Position numbers and translations under genes: made by a program | Assembly (NCBI RefSeq): GCF_036850765.1 | Contig: NC_089492.1 | Location: forward strand, 180,746,106 to 180,810,105 | Source of the DNA: Saccopteryx bilineata | Taxonomy: Eukaryota > Chordata > Mammalia > Chiroptera > Emballonuridae | Reading direction: 5' to 3' | Length of the DNA: 64,000 nt | Notes under the pieces: generated by a model | Seen by the model: the letters and a program-made list of their open reading frames with translations, nothing else | Databases searched by the model: none | What the model was told of the DNA's origin: nothing | Shown here: piece after piece, positions 11,685 to 21,839 of the stretch | Layout of the letters: every line of letters begins with the position of its first letter | Numbering within the stretch: position 1 is the stretch's first letter

Positions 11685-11844
11685 CAGGTGGACCTCCTTT
11701 TATTGTGCTTCATTCACTTTATTGCACTTCACAGATTTTGCATTTTTTATGAATTGAAAGCAAGACCTTCCACTGAAAAAGATTACAGCTCACTGTATTA
11801 CAGTGATCTGGAACTGAACCCGCAGTGTGTCCGATGTATGCCAA
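11685..11844. mobile_element. Tigger1-like short DNA transposon relic
   Basis: About 160 bp. The left end (caggtggacctccttttatt) and the inverted right end (ggcatacatcggacacactg) both resemble the ends of the pogo-class element Tigger1 as recalled. The internal transposase region is absent. TA dinucleotides lie near both ends. Confidence 0.55.
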
Positions 11845-12427
11845 TATTTAGTGCCTCTGCCACTTTAGTAAAAGCTTTCTGTGGTAGTATAGAGTCAGCC
11901 TGTTTGTGCTTTGGAACTGTTTTCTGATAATGATGTAAAGCAAATATAAGTTTAATTTCTTTTAACAGTTGAATGCCACAGAGCAGCACCCTTCAGAGCA
12001 GCACCCTTTGTACCAGATACAGTCAAGGGGACCAAAAACAAATTTCCTAGTTCAAAATATTGAGTCTTTGGTTTTACACCCTTTCCATGTTAAACACACT
12101 TTTTTCTTATAACTACCACAAATTTCCTTAATCTGACCACTGCCCCTACATGCAATAGCCAAACTCACATTGTCATTACAGTCCCCTAAGTTCCTTTATC
12201 TTTCCATCTTGATTTCTTATTCCTATTGATCTTAAGTGACCTTTCACTTTTTCCTGACAGTCGCTATTCTGATCTGTGCCTCACCCACCCAATTTCTCCT
12301 CTATATTTCCAGTCAGTCCAGCTCCCATCCCTGTTCATGGAGCAACATTGACAGCTTTGATGTTCTGTATCTGACCCTGTTAGAAGGAAACAGGGAAGGC
12401 TCGTGCAACAGTGTTTATAAAATCTAC

Positions 12428-12782
12428 TGTAGTGTGCAGTAATGTCCTAGGCTTTCACACTCACTCACTGACTCACCCAGAGTAACTTCCAGCCCTGCAG
12501 GCTCTACATACATGGTAAGTGCCCTATATGGGTGTACCATTTTTATCTTTTATACCATATTTTTAGTGTACTTTTTCTATATTTATATATATTTAGATAC
12601 ACAAATACCACTGTGTTATGGTTGCCTACAGTGTTTAGTGCAGCAACATGCTGTACTGCTTTGTATAGCCTAGGAGTAGTAGGCTATATCGTATAGCCTA
12701 GGTGTGTAGTGGGCTACAACATCTAATTTGTGTAAGTGCACTCCATCATGTTTGTACAATGACAGAATCACCCAACACCACA
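12428..12782. mobile_element. Ancient DNA-transposon relic, left part
   Basis: Sequence with cagtaatgtcctaggctttc, atagcctaggtgtgtagtgg and tgtttgtacaatgacagaat matches, by recall, a common ancient mammalian DNA transposon (Tigger/pogo-like; name uncertain). It stops at 12782 and resumes at 23315, so it was split by the 10.5-kb insertion. Its presence on both sides shows what the empty site looked like. Confidence 0.65.
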
Positions 12783-12787
12783 TTTTT
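12773..12787 (+). repeat. Left copy of 15-bp target-site duplication
   Basis: CAACACCACATTTTT, identical to 23315-23329. It runs into the poly(T) of a SINE that later landed in the same tail. Confidence 0.85.
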
Positions 12788-13192
12788 TTTTTTTTTTTTT
12801 TTTTTTTTGCATTTTTCTGAAGCTGGAAACAGGGAGAGACAGTCAGACAGACTCCCACATGCGCCCGACCGGGAACCACCCGGCACGCCCACCAGGGGGC
12901 GACGCTCTGCCCACCAGGGGGCCATGCTCTGCCCATCCTGGGCGTCGCCATGTTGCGACCAGAGCCACTCTAGCGTCTGAGGCAGAGGCCACAGAGCCAA
13001 CCCCAGCGCCCGGGCCATCTTTGCTCCAATGGAGCCTTGGCTGCGGGAGGGGAAGAGAGAGACAGAGAGGAAGGCGCGGCGGAGGGGTGGAGAAGCAAAT
13101 GGGCGCTTCTCCTATGTGCCCTGGCTGGGAATCGAACCCGGGTCCTCCGCACGCTAGGCCGACGCTCTACCGCTGAGCCAACCGGCCAGGGC
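12783..13192 (-). mobile_element. tRNA-derived SINE, long type
   Basis: Inverted copy: poly(T), gcatttttctgaagctgga, a GC-rich body, then the tRNA-like head ending ccaaccggccagggc. It sits in the A-rich tail of the composite insertion. Both sides share CATTTTTTT as a possible TSD. Confidence 0.92.
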
Positions 13193-13195
13193 CCA

Positions 13196-13614
13196 TTTTT
13201 TTTAATAAATAAATTTTAATTAATTTTAATGGGGTGACATCAATAAATCAGGGTACATATATTCAAAGAAAACATGTCCAGGTTATCTTGTCTTTCAATT
13301 ATGTTGCATACCCATCACCCAAAGTCAGGTTGTCCTCCGTCACCTTCTATCTAGTTTTCTTTGTTCCCCTCCCCCACCCCACCCCCAAGCACCACACTCT
13401 TGTCCATGTCTCTTAGTCTCATTTTTATGTCCCACCAATGTATGGAATCATGCAGTTCTTGTTTTTTTCTGATTTACTTATTTCACTCCATATAATGTTA
13501 TTAAGATCCCACCATTTTGTTGTAAATGGTCCAATGTCATCATTTCTTATGGCTGAGTAGTATACCATAGTGTATATGTGCCACATCTTCTTTATCCAGT
13601 CTTCTATTTTTTTT
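13196..13614 (-). mobile_element. L1 3'-end fragment closing the transduced segment
   Basis: The last ~420 bases of an L1 on the - strand: the ORF2 C-terminus (from the region with EDWIKKMWHIY, through a frame ending near 13425) and a 3' untranslated region ending ccattaaaattaatt. It resembles 16728-17124 of the larger L1. Truncated on its 5' side at retroviral sequence. Confidence 0.8.
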
Positions 13615-14330
13615 ACAGTGATTAAAGCCTTTAAGCAAACTCTTGCCCAATACAGCAAGAATCCATAAAAGAGAAGTGTCCTTAACATATTCACCAAGTC
13701 CAAGTTGGCACCAACACCATTCCAAATCCCTGAAAATGCAACCCAACCCAAGTTCAGTCCATTAGGAGCTGTCCCAAGGAGCAGGAGTCCAGGAAAAGTC
13801 CACATCCAGAAAAAGTCCACATGGCACTGGGATTGTTGTCACAATTCTATACTCTGCAGCTCACGTCCAAGTCCCAATGACCGCTGCTTCTAGCTGGTAA
13901 TGATTCAGGTAGACTGGAAAAGCCATCTGCAGCATGTGTGGAGATGGAGCTTCTGTTCTCCTCTGCCTGGAGAGATGAGACCAGGTTGCTTTTCCCTGGA
14001 GCTCTGCGACTGTGGCATGGTAAAGAGAACCTTGGGATACACTAAGGTGGGTGGCAAAAGTAAATTCACAATAGAAGTTGGCAAAAGGGGGAAAGAGAGC
14101 TCTAAATTAGGAGTAGGTCCCAACCTGAAATATGAGTGGGGCATTGAGGTAGGAGGAATAAAGGAAACACTATATATTAAACAAAGCAGCAGAAAATAGG
14201 ACTATCAACACCCATAGCAGAGATCTTTGAAGGAAGAATAAAAAAACTGACTATTCAGGCAAGACATAGTTCAGTGGCCCTTGTGCAAATGAGATTAATT
14301 TACCTGCTTCTTGGAAGAAATACCCTAGGC
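13615..14330 (-). pseudogene. Decayed class I retroviral pro-pol remnant
   Basis: Weak, multiply interrupted - strand similarity. Near 14110-14150 a C-P-x-x-I-x-G-W-D-L-L string looks like the end of a retroviral protease. Near 13640-13700 a LLFYGFLLYWA string sits where the reverse transcriptase Tyr-Val-Asp-Asp box would be expected, with the aspartates lost. Read by eye only; the assignment could be wrong in detail. Confidence 0.35.
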
Positions 14331-14411
14331 TCATCCACAGTGTTGTAGATGGGGCCGACGGCCCTGGGCACCTTCAGCCTTCAGTGGCAAATCCCAGCTT
14401 TCTGGGCAAGG

Positions 14412-14645
14412 TTAGGTCATAGGTGGCTGGAGCAGGGCTGGAAGAGACTGAACCCTTCCTGAGAGGAGCGAGGGGAAGCCTCCCTTCCAGTGTCCCTTTT
14501 CCTCACAGCAAAGGCATGTAAGCCTGGCAGGCTTTAGCTCAATGACCTTCCTATTCACTATTGAAGCAGGACCCAGATGGAATCCTATGAGACCCCTTTG
14601 GGGCGTTGGATCCTTTAAGGGTGATCCTAAAAGCTGGTAGTTCAC
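14412..14645 (-). pseudogene. Retroviral gag nucleocapsid fragment
   Basis: A 77-codon frame holding one zinc-knuckle-like motif, CLCCEEKGHWKGGF. This has the C-x2-C-x4-H-x4 spacing of retroviral nucleocapsid, but the last Cys is Phe, so the knuckle is broken. A single knuckle followed by a Pro/Ser/Leu-rich stretch is closest to gammaretroviral gag. Confidence 0.6.
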
Positions 14646-15101
14646 CTGATCTCTACTGGGCTTTTTCTGTCTCTTGCTTCTTTAAAAGCCATGCTCAGAA
14701 GATCTCGCTGAGAGGTTTGAGGATCCCCATCTGCCTATATAAACCTTTTCCGTATATCTGGAGCTATTTGGAAAAAGATAAAACAGTGTTATTAGCTGGA
14801 TCAAATAAAAGAAGGTAGAAGTTTGCAGGAGAAAAAGATTTGGTGTCTCCTGTTCATCAGCATTCAAAAGAAATTTAAAATTTTTTTAAGTAAAAAGCAT
14901 GATATGGTAGACCTGTACGAGTTGCAGGATATGACTCCCCCCTTTTAAATTTTTTTAAATTGACCTTAAAATATTTGCTAGGTACACTTTAATAATACCT
15001 TGACTTTAAAGATTGGAAGAAATACACATAATTCGAAAGGTTTGGTAAAATACAGTAAATGCTTTTGCTCCATATGCAGGAGCATTGTCAGTTTAACCAG
15101 T

Positions 15102-15491
15102 TTAGGAAATCCAATAATAGAAAAATGCATACAGATAATGAGCTATAACATGCTTAGCAGCCTCTCCAATTCTGACAGAGGTTACTATAAATCCAGAATA
15201 GGTATCCACTGTAACGTGGACATAGGACTGTTTGCCAAATGAAGGTATATAAGTAACATCCATTTGCCAAAGTTGTCCTGGTAGGAGTCCTTGAGGGTTG
15301 ACTCCAAATGAAGGGACAGATTGTACTTTAGGACCCCTTGGACAGGATTTGCCAATCTGCTGTGCTGCTTCCTGTGAAAGTTGCAACTGTTTACACACGG
15401 CTGCAGCGTTCTGGTGATGAGACTGAATTGCTCGATCTGTCATGGTTGCTCCAAATAATTTTCTTTTGGGTAGCTTGATCAACAAGGGCAT
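15102..15491 (-). pseudogene. Retroviral integrase fragment
   Basis: A 129-codon frame covering the zinc-binding domain and the first part of the catalytic core. The core strings QMDVTYIPSFGK and VDTYSGF carry the first two catalytic Asp. In the zinc domain the C-x2-C half reads CPRG, so a Cys is lost. The third catalytic acid (Glu) and the DNA-binding domain are absent. Dead. Confidence 0.78.
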
Positions 15492-15760
15492 TCCCTTGTG
15501 CTAAAGGTACAGGGAGCATGGAGTGAACTCGAGTATGTCCTGTAAAACATGGAGCTCTATGTTGACATACAAGTCTTTGAAGAAGGAGGAACTGCTGAAA
15601 TAGTTCATCCGCAGTTGTCCCTAAGACCGCAGTCTTTATAGTGGAAACACCATAAGTAAATATTTGATGTCTGTATATAGATTAAAGGAGGAATATGGCA
15701 AATGCTGAAAAGCCATGATAATGGCATATAATTCTAGTCTTTGAGCTGATTTTAAGTTGA
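15492..15760 (-). pseudogene. Retroviral RNase H fragment
   Basis: A - strand string with RLELYAIIMAFQH followed by FNLYTD matches the RNase H active-site region (the E of ELxA and the D of YTDS). It leads through frameshifts to an AQGNALVDQAT-like join with integrase. No single open frame remains. Confidence 0.6.
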
Positions 15761-15788
15761 CTGTTTCAGTATAAAGTTGTCCATTGAT

Positions 15789-16127
15789 TTACAAAAGCGA
15801 TTTGCCATTTAGTGGAAGTTTCCCAGAGCCATTGTTGATCCTTTGAAAAAAGGAACAACAAAAATTTTGAGGCTCAAAACCTATAAGCTTTAAGGGTCGT
15901 CTATGCCCCTTGATAATCCAGGAGGCGACAAGATCAAAATATGGAAGTGTATTCCATGGGCTATTAGATGGTTCAGTGTGCCCAAGCTGTAGCTGCTCTT
16001 GTACCAATTGAGCAGCTGCCCTAAGTTTCTCCTGAGAAAGGGGCCATTGGTCTAGCCATACAGGATTATCTGATTTCCAAGTAATTGGGACTGCACCATG
16101 CATTATTGGGATAGCAGGAGCTACCAA
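15789..16127 (-). pseudogene. Retroviral reverse transcriptase N-terminal fragment
   Basis: A frame with the finger-region strings [19 protein letters not shown] and EPSNSPWNT, typical of betaretroviral reverse transcriptases. Beyond SPWNT the match is lost, and the Tyr-x-Asp-Asp palm does not follow. About 1 kb expected before RNase H is gone. Confidence 0.75.
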
Positions 16128-16204
16128 GGCCCCTATGCTAAATTTTGATATCCTAATTCACACCTTCTGGTATTGGGTGCCACTTCTATGGGGGTGAGAA
16201 TTCC

Positions 16205-16568
16205 TCACTGTTCTTTCCCTAGTCCCTTACTGGGCAAAAATCCCCGATCAAGCATCTGAGTACTGACTAAACCATTAGGACTGACAAGCAACGCTCCTGT
16301 ATTTTTCAAAACGTCTCTACCCCACAAATTAACTGACCGTCCAGGGAAAACATAAGGCTTAAAAAAATCCAGAATGGCCTTCTTAATCTTCCTGATGTAA
16401 AAAACTAGAACTTTGTAGAGGGGATTTACTCTGCCCTTTACCTTGTAATTCTGTGGCTGCTGCATGAGTGGACCAGGAAGGAGGCCAATGTAGATTAGCA
16501 ATAACAGATACATCAGCTCCAGTATCTAAAAGTCCTTTAAATTTATGCCTATGTATTGTTAGTTCCAT
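16205..16568 (-). pseudogene. Retroviral protease fragment, frameshifted
   Basis: Two overlapping frames. The first (16383-16568) holds the aspartic-protease active-site string LLDTGADVSVI, with the catalytic Asp kept. The rest continues in another frame to 16205. Retroviral proteases work as dimers that cut Gag-Pol; this copy is broken by the frameshift. Confidence 0.75.
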
Positions 16569-16974
16569 TTCAGGGCATTCCTGACCTATTTTTTTAATCC
16601 AATTGGGGCAAAATCAGAGGAACGAAATCACCAATTTTCTTGGGGCCCCTTTTGCAGGATGTGACCTGAGAAGCAGAATTAGCATCCTTATACTATTCTT
16701 CTAATTGCCTGAATTAGCCATGAGACAAACTCTTTTTTTTTTATTAATTTTAATGGGGTGACATTGATAAATCAGGGTACATATGTTCAGAGAAAACATC
16801 TCTAGGTAATTTTGACATTTGATTATGCTGCATTCCCATCACCCAAAGTCCAGTTGTCTTTTGTCACCTTCTAACTGGTTTTCTTTGTGCCCCTCCCCTC
16901 CCCAACCCACTCCTTCTTTTCCCCCCGACCTGTAACCCCCACACCCTTGTCCATGTCTCTGAGTCTCATTTTTA

Positions 16975-19900
16975 TGTCCTGCCTATGTATGGGATCATAT
17001 AGTTCTTAGTTTTTTCTGATTTACTTATTTCCCTCAGTATAATGTTATCAAGGTCCATCCATGTTGTTGTAAATGATCCAATGTCATCATTTCTAATGCC
17101 TGAGTAGTATTCCATAGTATATATGTACCAAAGCTTTTTTTTTTTTTTTTTTTACAGAGACAGAGGGAGAGAGTCAGGGAGAGGGATAGATAGGGACAGA
17201 CAGACAGAAATGGAGAGAGATGAGAAGCATCAATTACCAGTTTTTCATTGCGACACCTTAGTTGTTCATTGATTGCTTTCTCATATGTGCCTTGACCCTG
17301 GGCCTTCAGCAGACAGAGTAACCCCTTGCTCAAGCCAGCAACCTTGGGTGCAAGCTGGTGAGCTTTGCTTAAACCAGATGAGCCCGCACTTAAGCTGGCA
17401 ACCTCGGGGTCTCGAATCTGGGTCCTCTGCATTCCAGTCCGATGCTCTATCCGCTGCGCCACCACCTGGTCAGGCTGTACCAAAGCTTTTTAATCCACTC
17501 GTCCACTGACGGACACTTGGGCTGTTTCCAGATCTTCACTATTGTGAACAATGCTGCCATAAACATGGGGGTGAATTTCTTCTTTTCAAACAGTGCTATG
17601 GTGTTCTTGGGGTATATTCTTAACAGTGGTATTGCTGGGTCAAAAGGCAGTTCGATTTTTAATTTCTTGAGGAATCTCCATACTGTTTTCCACAGTGGCT
17701 GCACCAGTCTGCCTTCCCACCAGCAGTGCAGGAGGGTTCCCTTTTCTCCACATCCTCACCAGCACTTATTCTGTGTTGTTTTATTGATGAGCGCCATTCT
17801 GACTGGTGTGAGGCGATATCTCATTGTGGTTTTAATTTGCATTTCTCTAATCATTAGTGATGTTGAGCATTTTTTCATATGCCTATTAGCCATCTGTATG
17901 TCCTCTTTGGAGAAGTGTCTATTCATTTCTTTTGCCCATTTTTGCATTGGATTGTTTGTCTTCCTGGTATTAAGTTTTACAAGTTCTTCATAAATTTTGG
18001 TTATTAACACCTTATCAGACACATTGTCAAATATATTCTCCCATTGTGTAGTTTGTCTTTTTATTGTTCTTATTGTCTTTAGCTGTGCAGAAGCTTTTTA
18101 GTTTGATAAAGTCCCATTTGTTTAGCCTGTCTTTTATTTCCTTTTCCTGTGGAGACAAATCGGCAAATATATTGCTGTGACAGATGTCAGAGAGCTTACT
18201 GCCTCTGTTTTCTTCTAAGATGCTTATGGTTTTACGGCTTACATTTAAGTCTTTTATTCATTTTGAGTTTATTTTTGTGAATGGTGTAAGTTGGTGGTCT
18301 AGTTTCATTTTTTTGCAGGTAGCTGTCCAATTTTCCCAACATCATTTGTTGAAGGGGCTGTCTTTACTCCAATGTATGCTCTTACCTCCTTTGTCAAATA
18401 TCAGTTGTCCATAAAAGTGTGGGTAATATAGACATTTTAATGATGTTTATTCTTCCTAACCATGAGCATGGTATATGCTTCCACTTGTTTGTATCTTCCC
18501 TGATTTCTTTTATCAATGTTTTATAATTTTCCGAGTACAAGTCTTTAATCTCCCTGGTTAAATTTATTCCTAGGTACTTTATTTTTCTGGTTGCAATGGT
18601 AAAGTGGATTGATTCCTTAATTTCTCTTTCTGACAGTTCATTGTTAGTGTATAAAAATGCCTCTGATTTCTGAGTATTAATTTTATATCCTGCCGCCTTG
18701 CTGAATTCATTTATCAAGTCTAGTAGTTTTTTGACTGCAACTTTAGGGTTTTCTATATACAATATCATATCATCTGCAAATAATGATAGTTTTACTTTTT
18801 CTTTTCCAATTCGGATGCCTTTTATTTTTCTTGTCTGATTGCTGTGGCTAGGACTTGCAGAACTATGTTGAATAAAAGTGGTGAAAGAGAGCACCCCTGC
18901 CTTGTTCCTGATCTTAAGAGGATTGCTTTTAATTTTTGCCCATTGAGTATGATGTTGGCTGTGGGTTTGTCATAGATAGCCTTTGTCATGTTGATGTATG
19001 TTCATTGTATTCCCACTTTGCTGAGAATTTTGATCATGAGTAGGTGCTGGATTTTATCAAATGCTTTTTCTGCATCTATTGAAATTATCATGTGGTTTTT
19101 CTTCTTCCTTTTGTTTATGTGATGAATCACATTGATTTGTTTGCGAATATTGTACCAGCCTTGCCTCCCAAAAATAAATCCCACTTGATCATGGTGTGTG
19201 ATTTTTTTCATTTATTGCTGGATCCAGTTTGCTAATATTTTGTTGAGGATTTTAGCATCTAAATTTATCAGGGATATTGGCCTATAATTTTCTTTCTTTT
19301 TGTTGTTTTTGCCTGGTTTTGAAATCAGAATTATGCTTGCCTCATAAAAGGAGCTTGGAAGTCTTTCTTCCTCTTGAATTTTTTGAAATAGCTTGAGAAG
19401 AATAGGAGATAGTTCTTCTTTGAATATTTGGTAGAATTCACTTGTGAAGCATTCAGGCCCAGGACTTTCCTTTTTTGGGAGTTTTTTGATAACTGTTTCA
19501 ATCTCAAATGTTGTAATTGGTCTGTTTAGGTTTTCTGATTCTTCCAGATTAATTTTTGGAAGATTATATGTTTCAAGGAATTTGTCCGTTTCATCTAGGT
19601 TGTCTAGTTTTTTGGCATACATAATATTTTCTTGCAATCTTTTGTATTTCTGTTTTTGTCAGTTGTTATTTCTCCACTCTTGTTTCTAATTTTATTTGAG
19701 TCCTCTCTTTTTTTTCTTGGTGAGTCTGGTTTAAGGTTCATCAATCTTGTTTACATTTTCTAAGAACCAGTTCCTGGTTTCAGTGATCCTCTGTATTGTT
19801 TCTTTAGCCTCTATGCCATTTATTTCTGCTCTGATCTTTATTACTTCCTTCCTCCTACTAGCTCTGGGCTTTACTTGCTGTTCTTTTTCTAGTTCTTTTG

Positions 19901-20856
19901 GATGTAAGGTCAAGTTGTTTATTTGAGCTTTTTCTAGCTTCTTGAGGTATGCCTGTAATGCTATGTACTTTCCTCTCTGGACTGCGTTTGCTGTGTTTCA
20001 TAAATTTTGAGTTGATGTATGCTCATTATCATTCATTTCTAGGAATTTTTAAATTTCTTCTTTGATCTCATTGTTTACCATTCATTATTTAATAACATGC
20101 TATTTAGTTTCCAAGTGTTTGAGTATTTTTAAGTTCTTCTGTTGTGGTTTATTTCTAGTTTCATGCTATTGTGATCAGAGAAAGTGCTTGATATGATTTC
20201 AATCTTCTTAAATTTGTTGCAACCACTTTTGTGCCCTAACATGGTCTATTCTAGAGAATATACCATGAGCTCTTGAAAAGAATGTATATTCTGCTGTTTT
20301 AGGATGAAAGGTTCTGAAGATATTTATTAAATGGAGTTGATTTTGTATGTCCTTTAAGTCTGCTGTTTCTTTTTTAATTTTCTTTTTTGAGGATCTATCT
20401 AGTGATGTTAGTGGGGTATTGAAATCCCCTACTATTATAGTATTGCTGTTGATCTTGCCCTTTAAATCCATCAAAGTCTGCTTTATATATTTAGGTGCTC
20501 CTATGTTAGGTGCATAGATATTTATAATGGTTATATCTTCCTGTTGGATTGCTCCATTTATCATTATGTAGTGACCTTCTTTATCTCTTATTATTGCCTT
20601 TGTTTTAAAGTCCATTTTGTGTAATATAAGTATTGCTAACCCAGCTTTTTTTTTCATTTCCATTTGCATGAAATATTTTTTTCCATCCTTTTATCTTCAG
20701 TCTATCTGCATATTTTATTTTATGGTGTGTCTCTTTTAGACAGCATATGTATGGGTCCTGTTTTCTTATCCACACAGCTACCTTATGTCTTTTGATTGGA
20801 TCATTTAATCCATTTACATTTAAGGTTATTATTGATATGTAATTGTTTATTGCCAT
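16975..20856 (-). pseudogene. L1 ORF2 remnant (endonuclease and reverse transcriptase)
   Basis: Begins MAINNYISIITLNVNGLNDP, the normal ORF2 start. Endonuclease sequence is in two overlapping frames (20605-20856, 20208-20669). The reverse transcriptase covers 18394-19913 in pieces; its catalytic LFADDMILY box at ~18765-18786 is intact. An internal deletion near 18415, a nested SINE at 17139-17475 and several frameshifts inactivate it. Confidence 0.87.
17139..17475 (-). mobile_element. tRNA-derived SINE, medium type, nested in L1
   Basis: Inverted copy: poly(T), the block gagatgagaagcatcaatta, repeated agccagcaacc-like units, and a head ending accacctggtcaggc. It is flanked by the 15-bp TSD TGTACCAAAGCTTTT (17124-17138 and 17476-17490), identical on both sides. 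So it arrived after the L1. Confidence 0.95.
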
Positions 20857-20869
20857 TTTATTCTTTAAA

Positions 20870-21839
20870 ACTGTATTCCTCTTTTGCTATATTCTTTTTC
20901 TTTTTTGATCTGTTTATAACAGGCCCCTTAGCATTTCTTTCAGCCTTGGTTTGGTTGTAGTGAATTCCTTGAGTTTTTTTTTTGTCTGGAAAGCTTTCTA
21001 TTTCTCTTTCAATTTTAAATGATAGCCTTGCTGGATAAAGTAGTCTTGATTGTAGGCTTTTGTTCTGCATTACTTTGAATATTTCTTGCCATTTCCTTTT
21101 GGCCTCAAGTGTTTCTGTTGAGAAGTAGGAAGTTATCGTTATGGGGGCTCCTTTTAGGTGATAGTCTTTTTTTCTCTAGCAGCTTTTAATATTTTCTCTT
21201 TATCACTTAGCTTTGGTATTTTAATTATGATGTGTCTTGGTGTTGATTTCTTTGGGTTTCTCTTTAATGGAGTTCTCTGTGCTTCTTGAACATGTGAGAT
21301 GTTTTCCTGCCTTAATTGAGGGAAGTTTTCAGCTATGATATGCTTGAACAAAGTTCTTTGATATGCTTGAACAAGTTTCTTGTTCTTTCTCTTCCTCTTC
21401 AGGAACCCCTATGATGCAGATGTTATTTCTCTTCATGTTGTCACAGAGCTCTCTTAGAGTTTCCTCAGACTTTTTGAGTCTTTTTTTTTAATGCTCTGCT
21501 TCCGTGCCTTTATTTATCTTGTCCTCTAACTCGGTGATTCGATTCTCAGCTTTATCCATCCTGCTTTTAATTTTTTCCATTGTGTTCTTTATTTTTGATA
21601 TTGTATTTTTCATTTTTGACTGACTCTGTTTTTATTATTTCAATGTCCTTTTTTATATTTGCTATCTCTTTACTTAGGTGTTTGTAATGATCATCTATTG
21701 TTGTTCTAATATTTTTGAGCATCCTAACAATCGTTATTTTAAACTCTGCATCTGGTAATTTGGTTATATCTGATTCATTCAGGTCCTTTTCTGGGGATTT
21801 CTCTTGATTCATTTGTGTTACATTTCTCTGCCTTCTCAT
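20870..21839 (-). pseudogene. L1 ORF1 remnant
   Basis: Starts with Met at 21839 (MRRQRNVTQMNQEKSPEKDL) and stays open for 90 codons through a coiled-coil-like stretch, then hits a stop. The rest is recognisable in pieces (21154-21351, 20858-21070). A small direct duplication (gatatgcttgaacaa) near 21338-21375 adds to the damage. Confidence 0.82.

Larger units (their letters stand above)
13615..14900 (-). mobile_element. Endogenous retrovirus remnant, gammaretrovirus-like (class I)
   Basis: On the - strand the order is gag nucleocapsid, then decayed protease-like and reverse-transcriptase-like sequence. All frames contain stops. No LTR was identified at either edge. The right limit is uncertain: a purine-rich run (aaaaggggggagtc on the - strand, 14935-14948) lies between this and the next retroviral piece. 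The classification is by motif only. Confidence 0.55.
14990..16727 (-). mobile_element. Endogenous retrovirus remnant, betaretrovirus-like (class II)
   Basis: On the - strand the order is protease, start of reverse transcriptase, RNase H, integrase, which is the normal pro-pol order. gag lies beyond the edge and is absent. The reverse transcriptase palm is missing, and stops and frameshifts separate the pieces. L1 sequence abuts it at 16728. Confidence 0.75.

Noticed and set aside
12859..13176. Long open frames in SINEs (also near 29459-29827, 37607-38032, 43174-43560, 51455-51865, 55127-55456, 60945-61349)
   Set aside because: The same peptide patterns recur in every long SINE copy. They come from the GC-rich SINE body, not from genes.
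15102..16568. A possibly functional retroviral pol
   Set aside because: Frameshifts, a lost zinc-binding Cys, a missing reverse transcriptase palm and a missing integrase C-terminus show it is dead.
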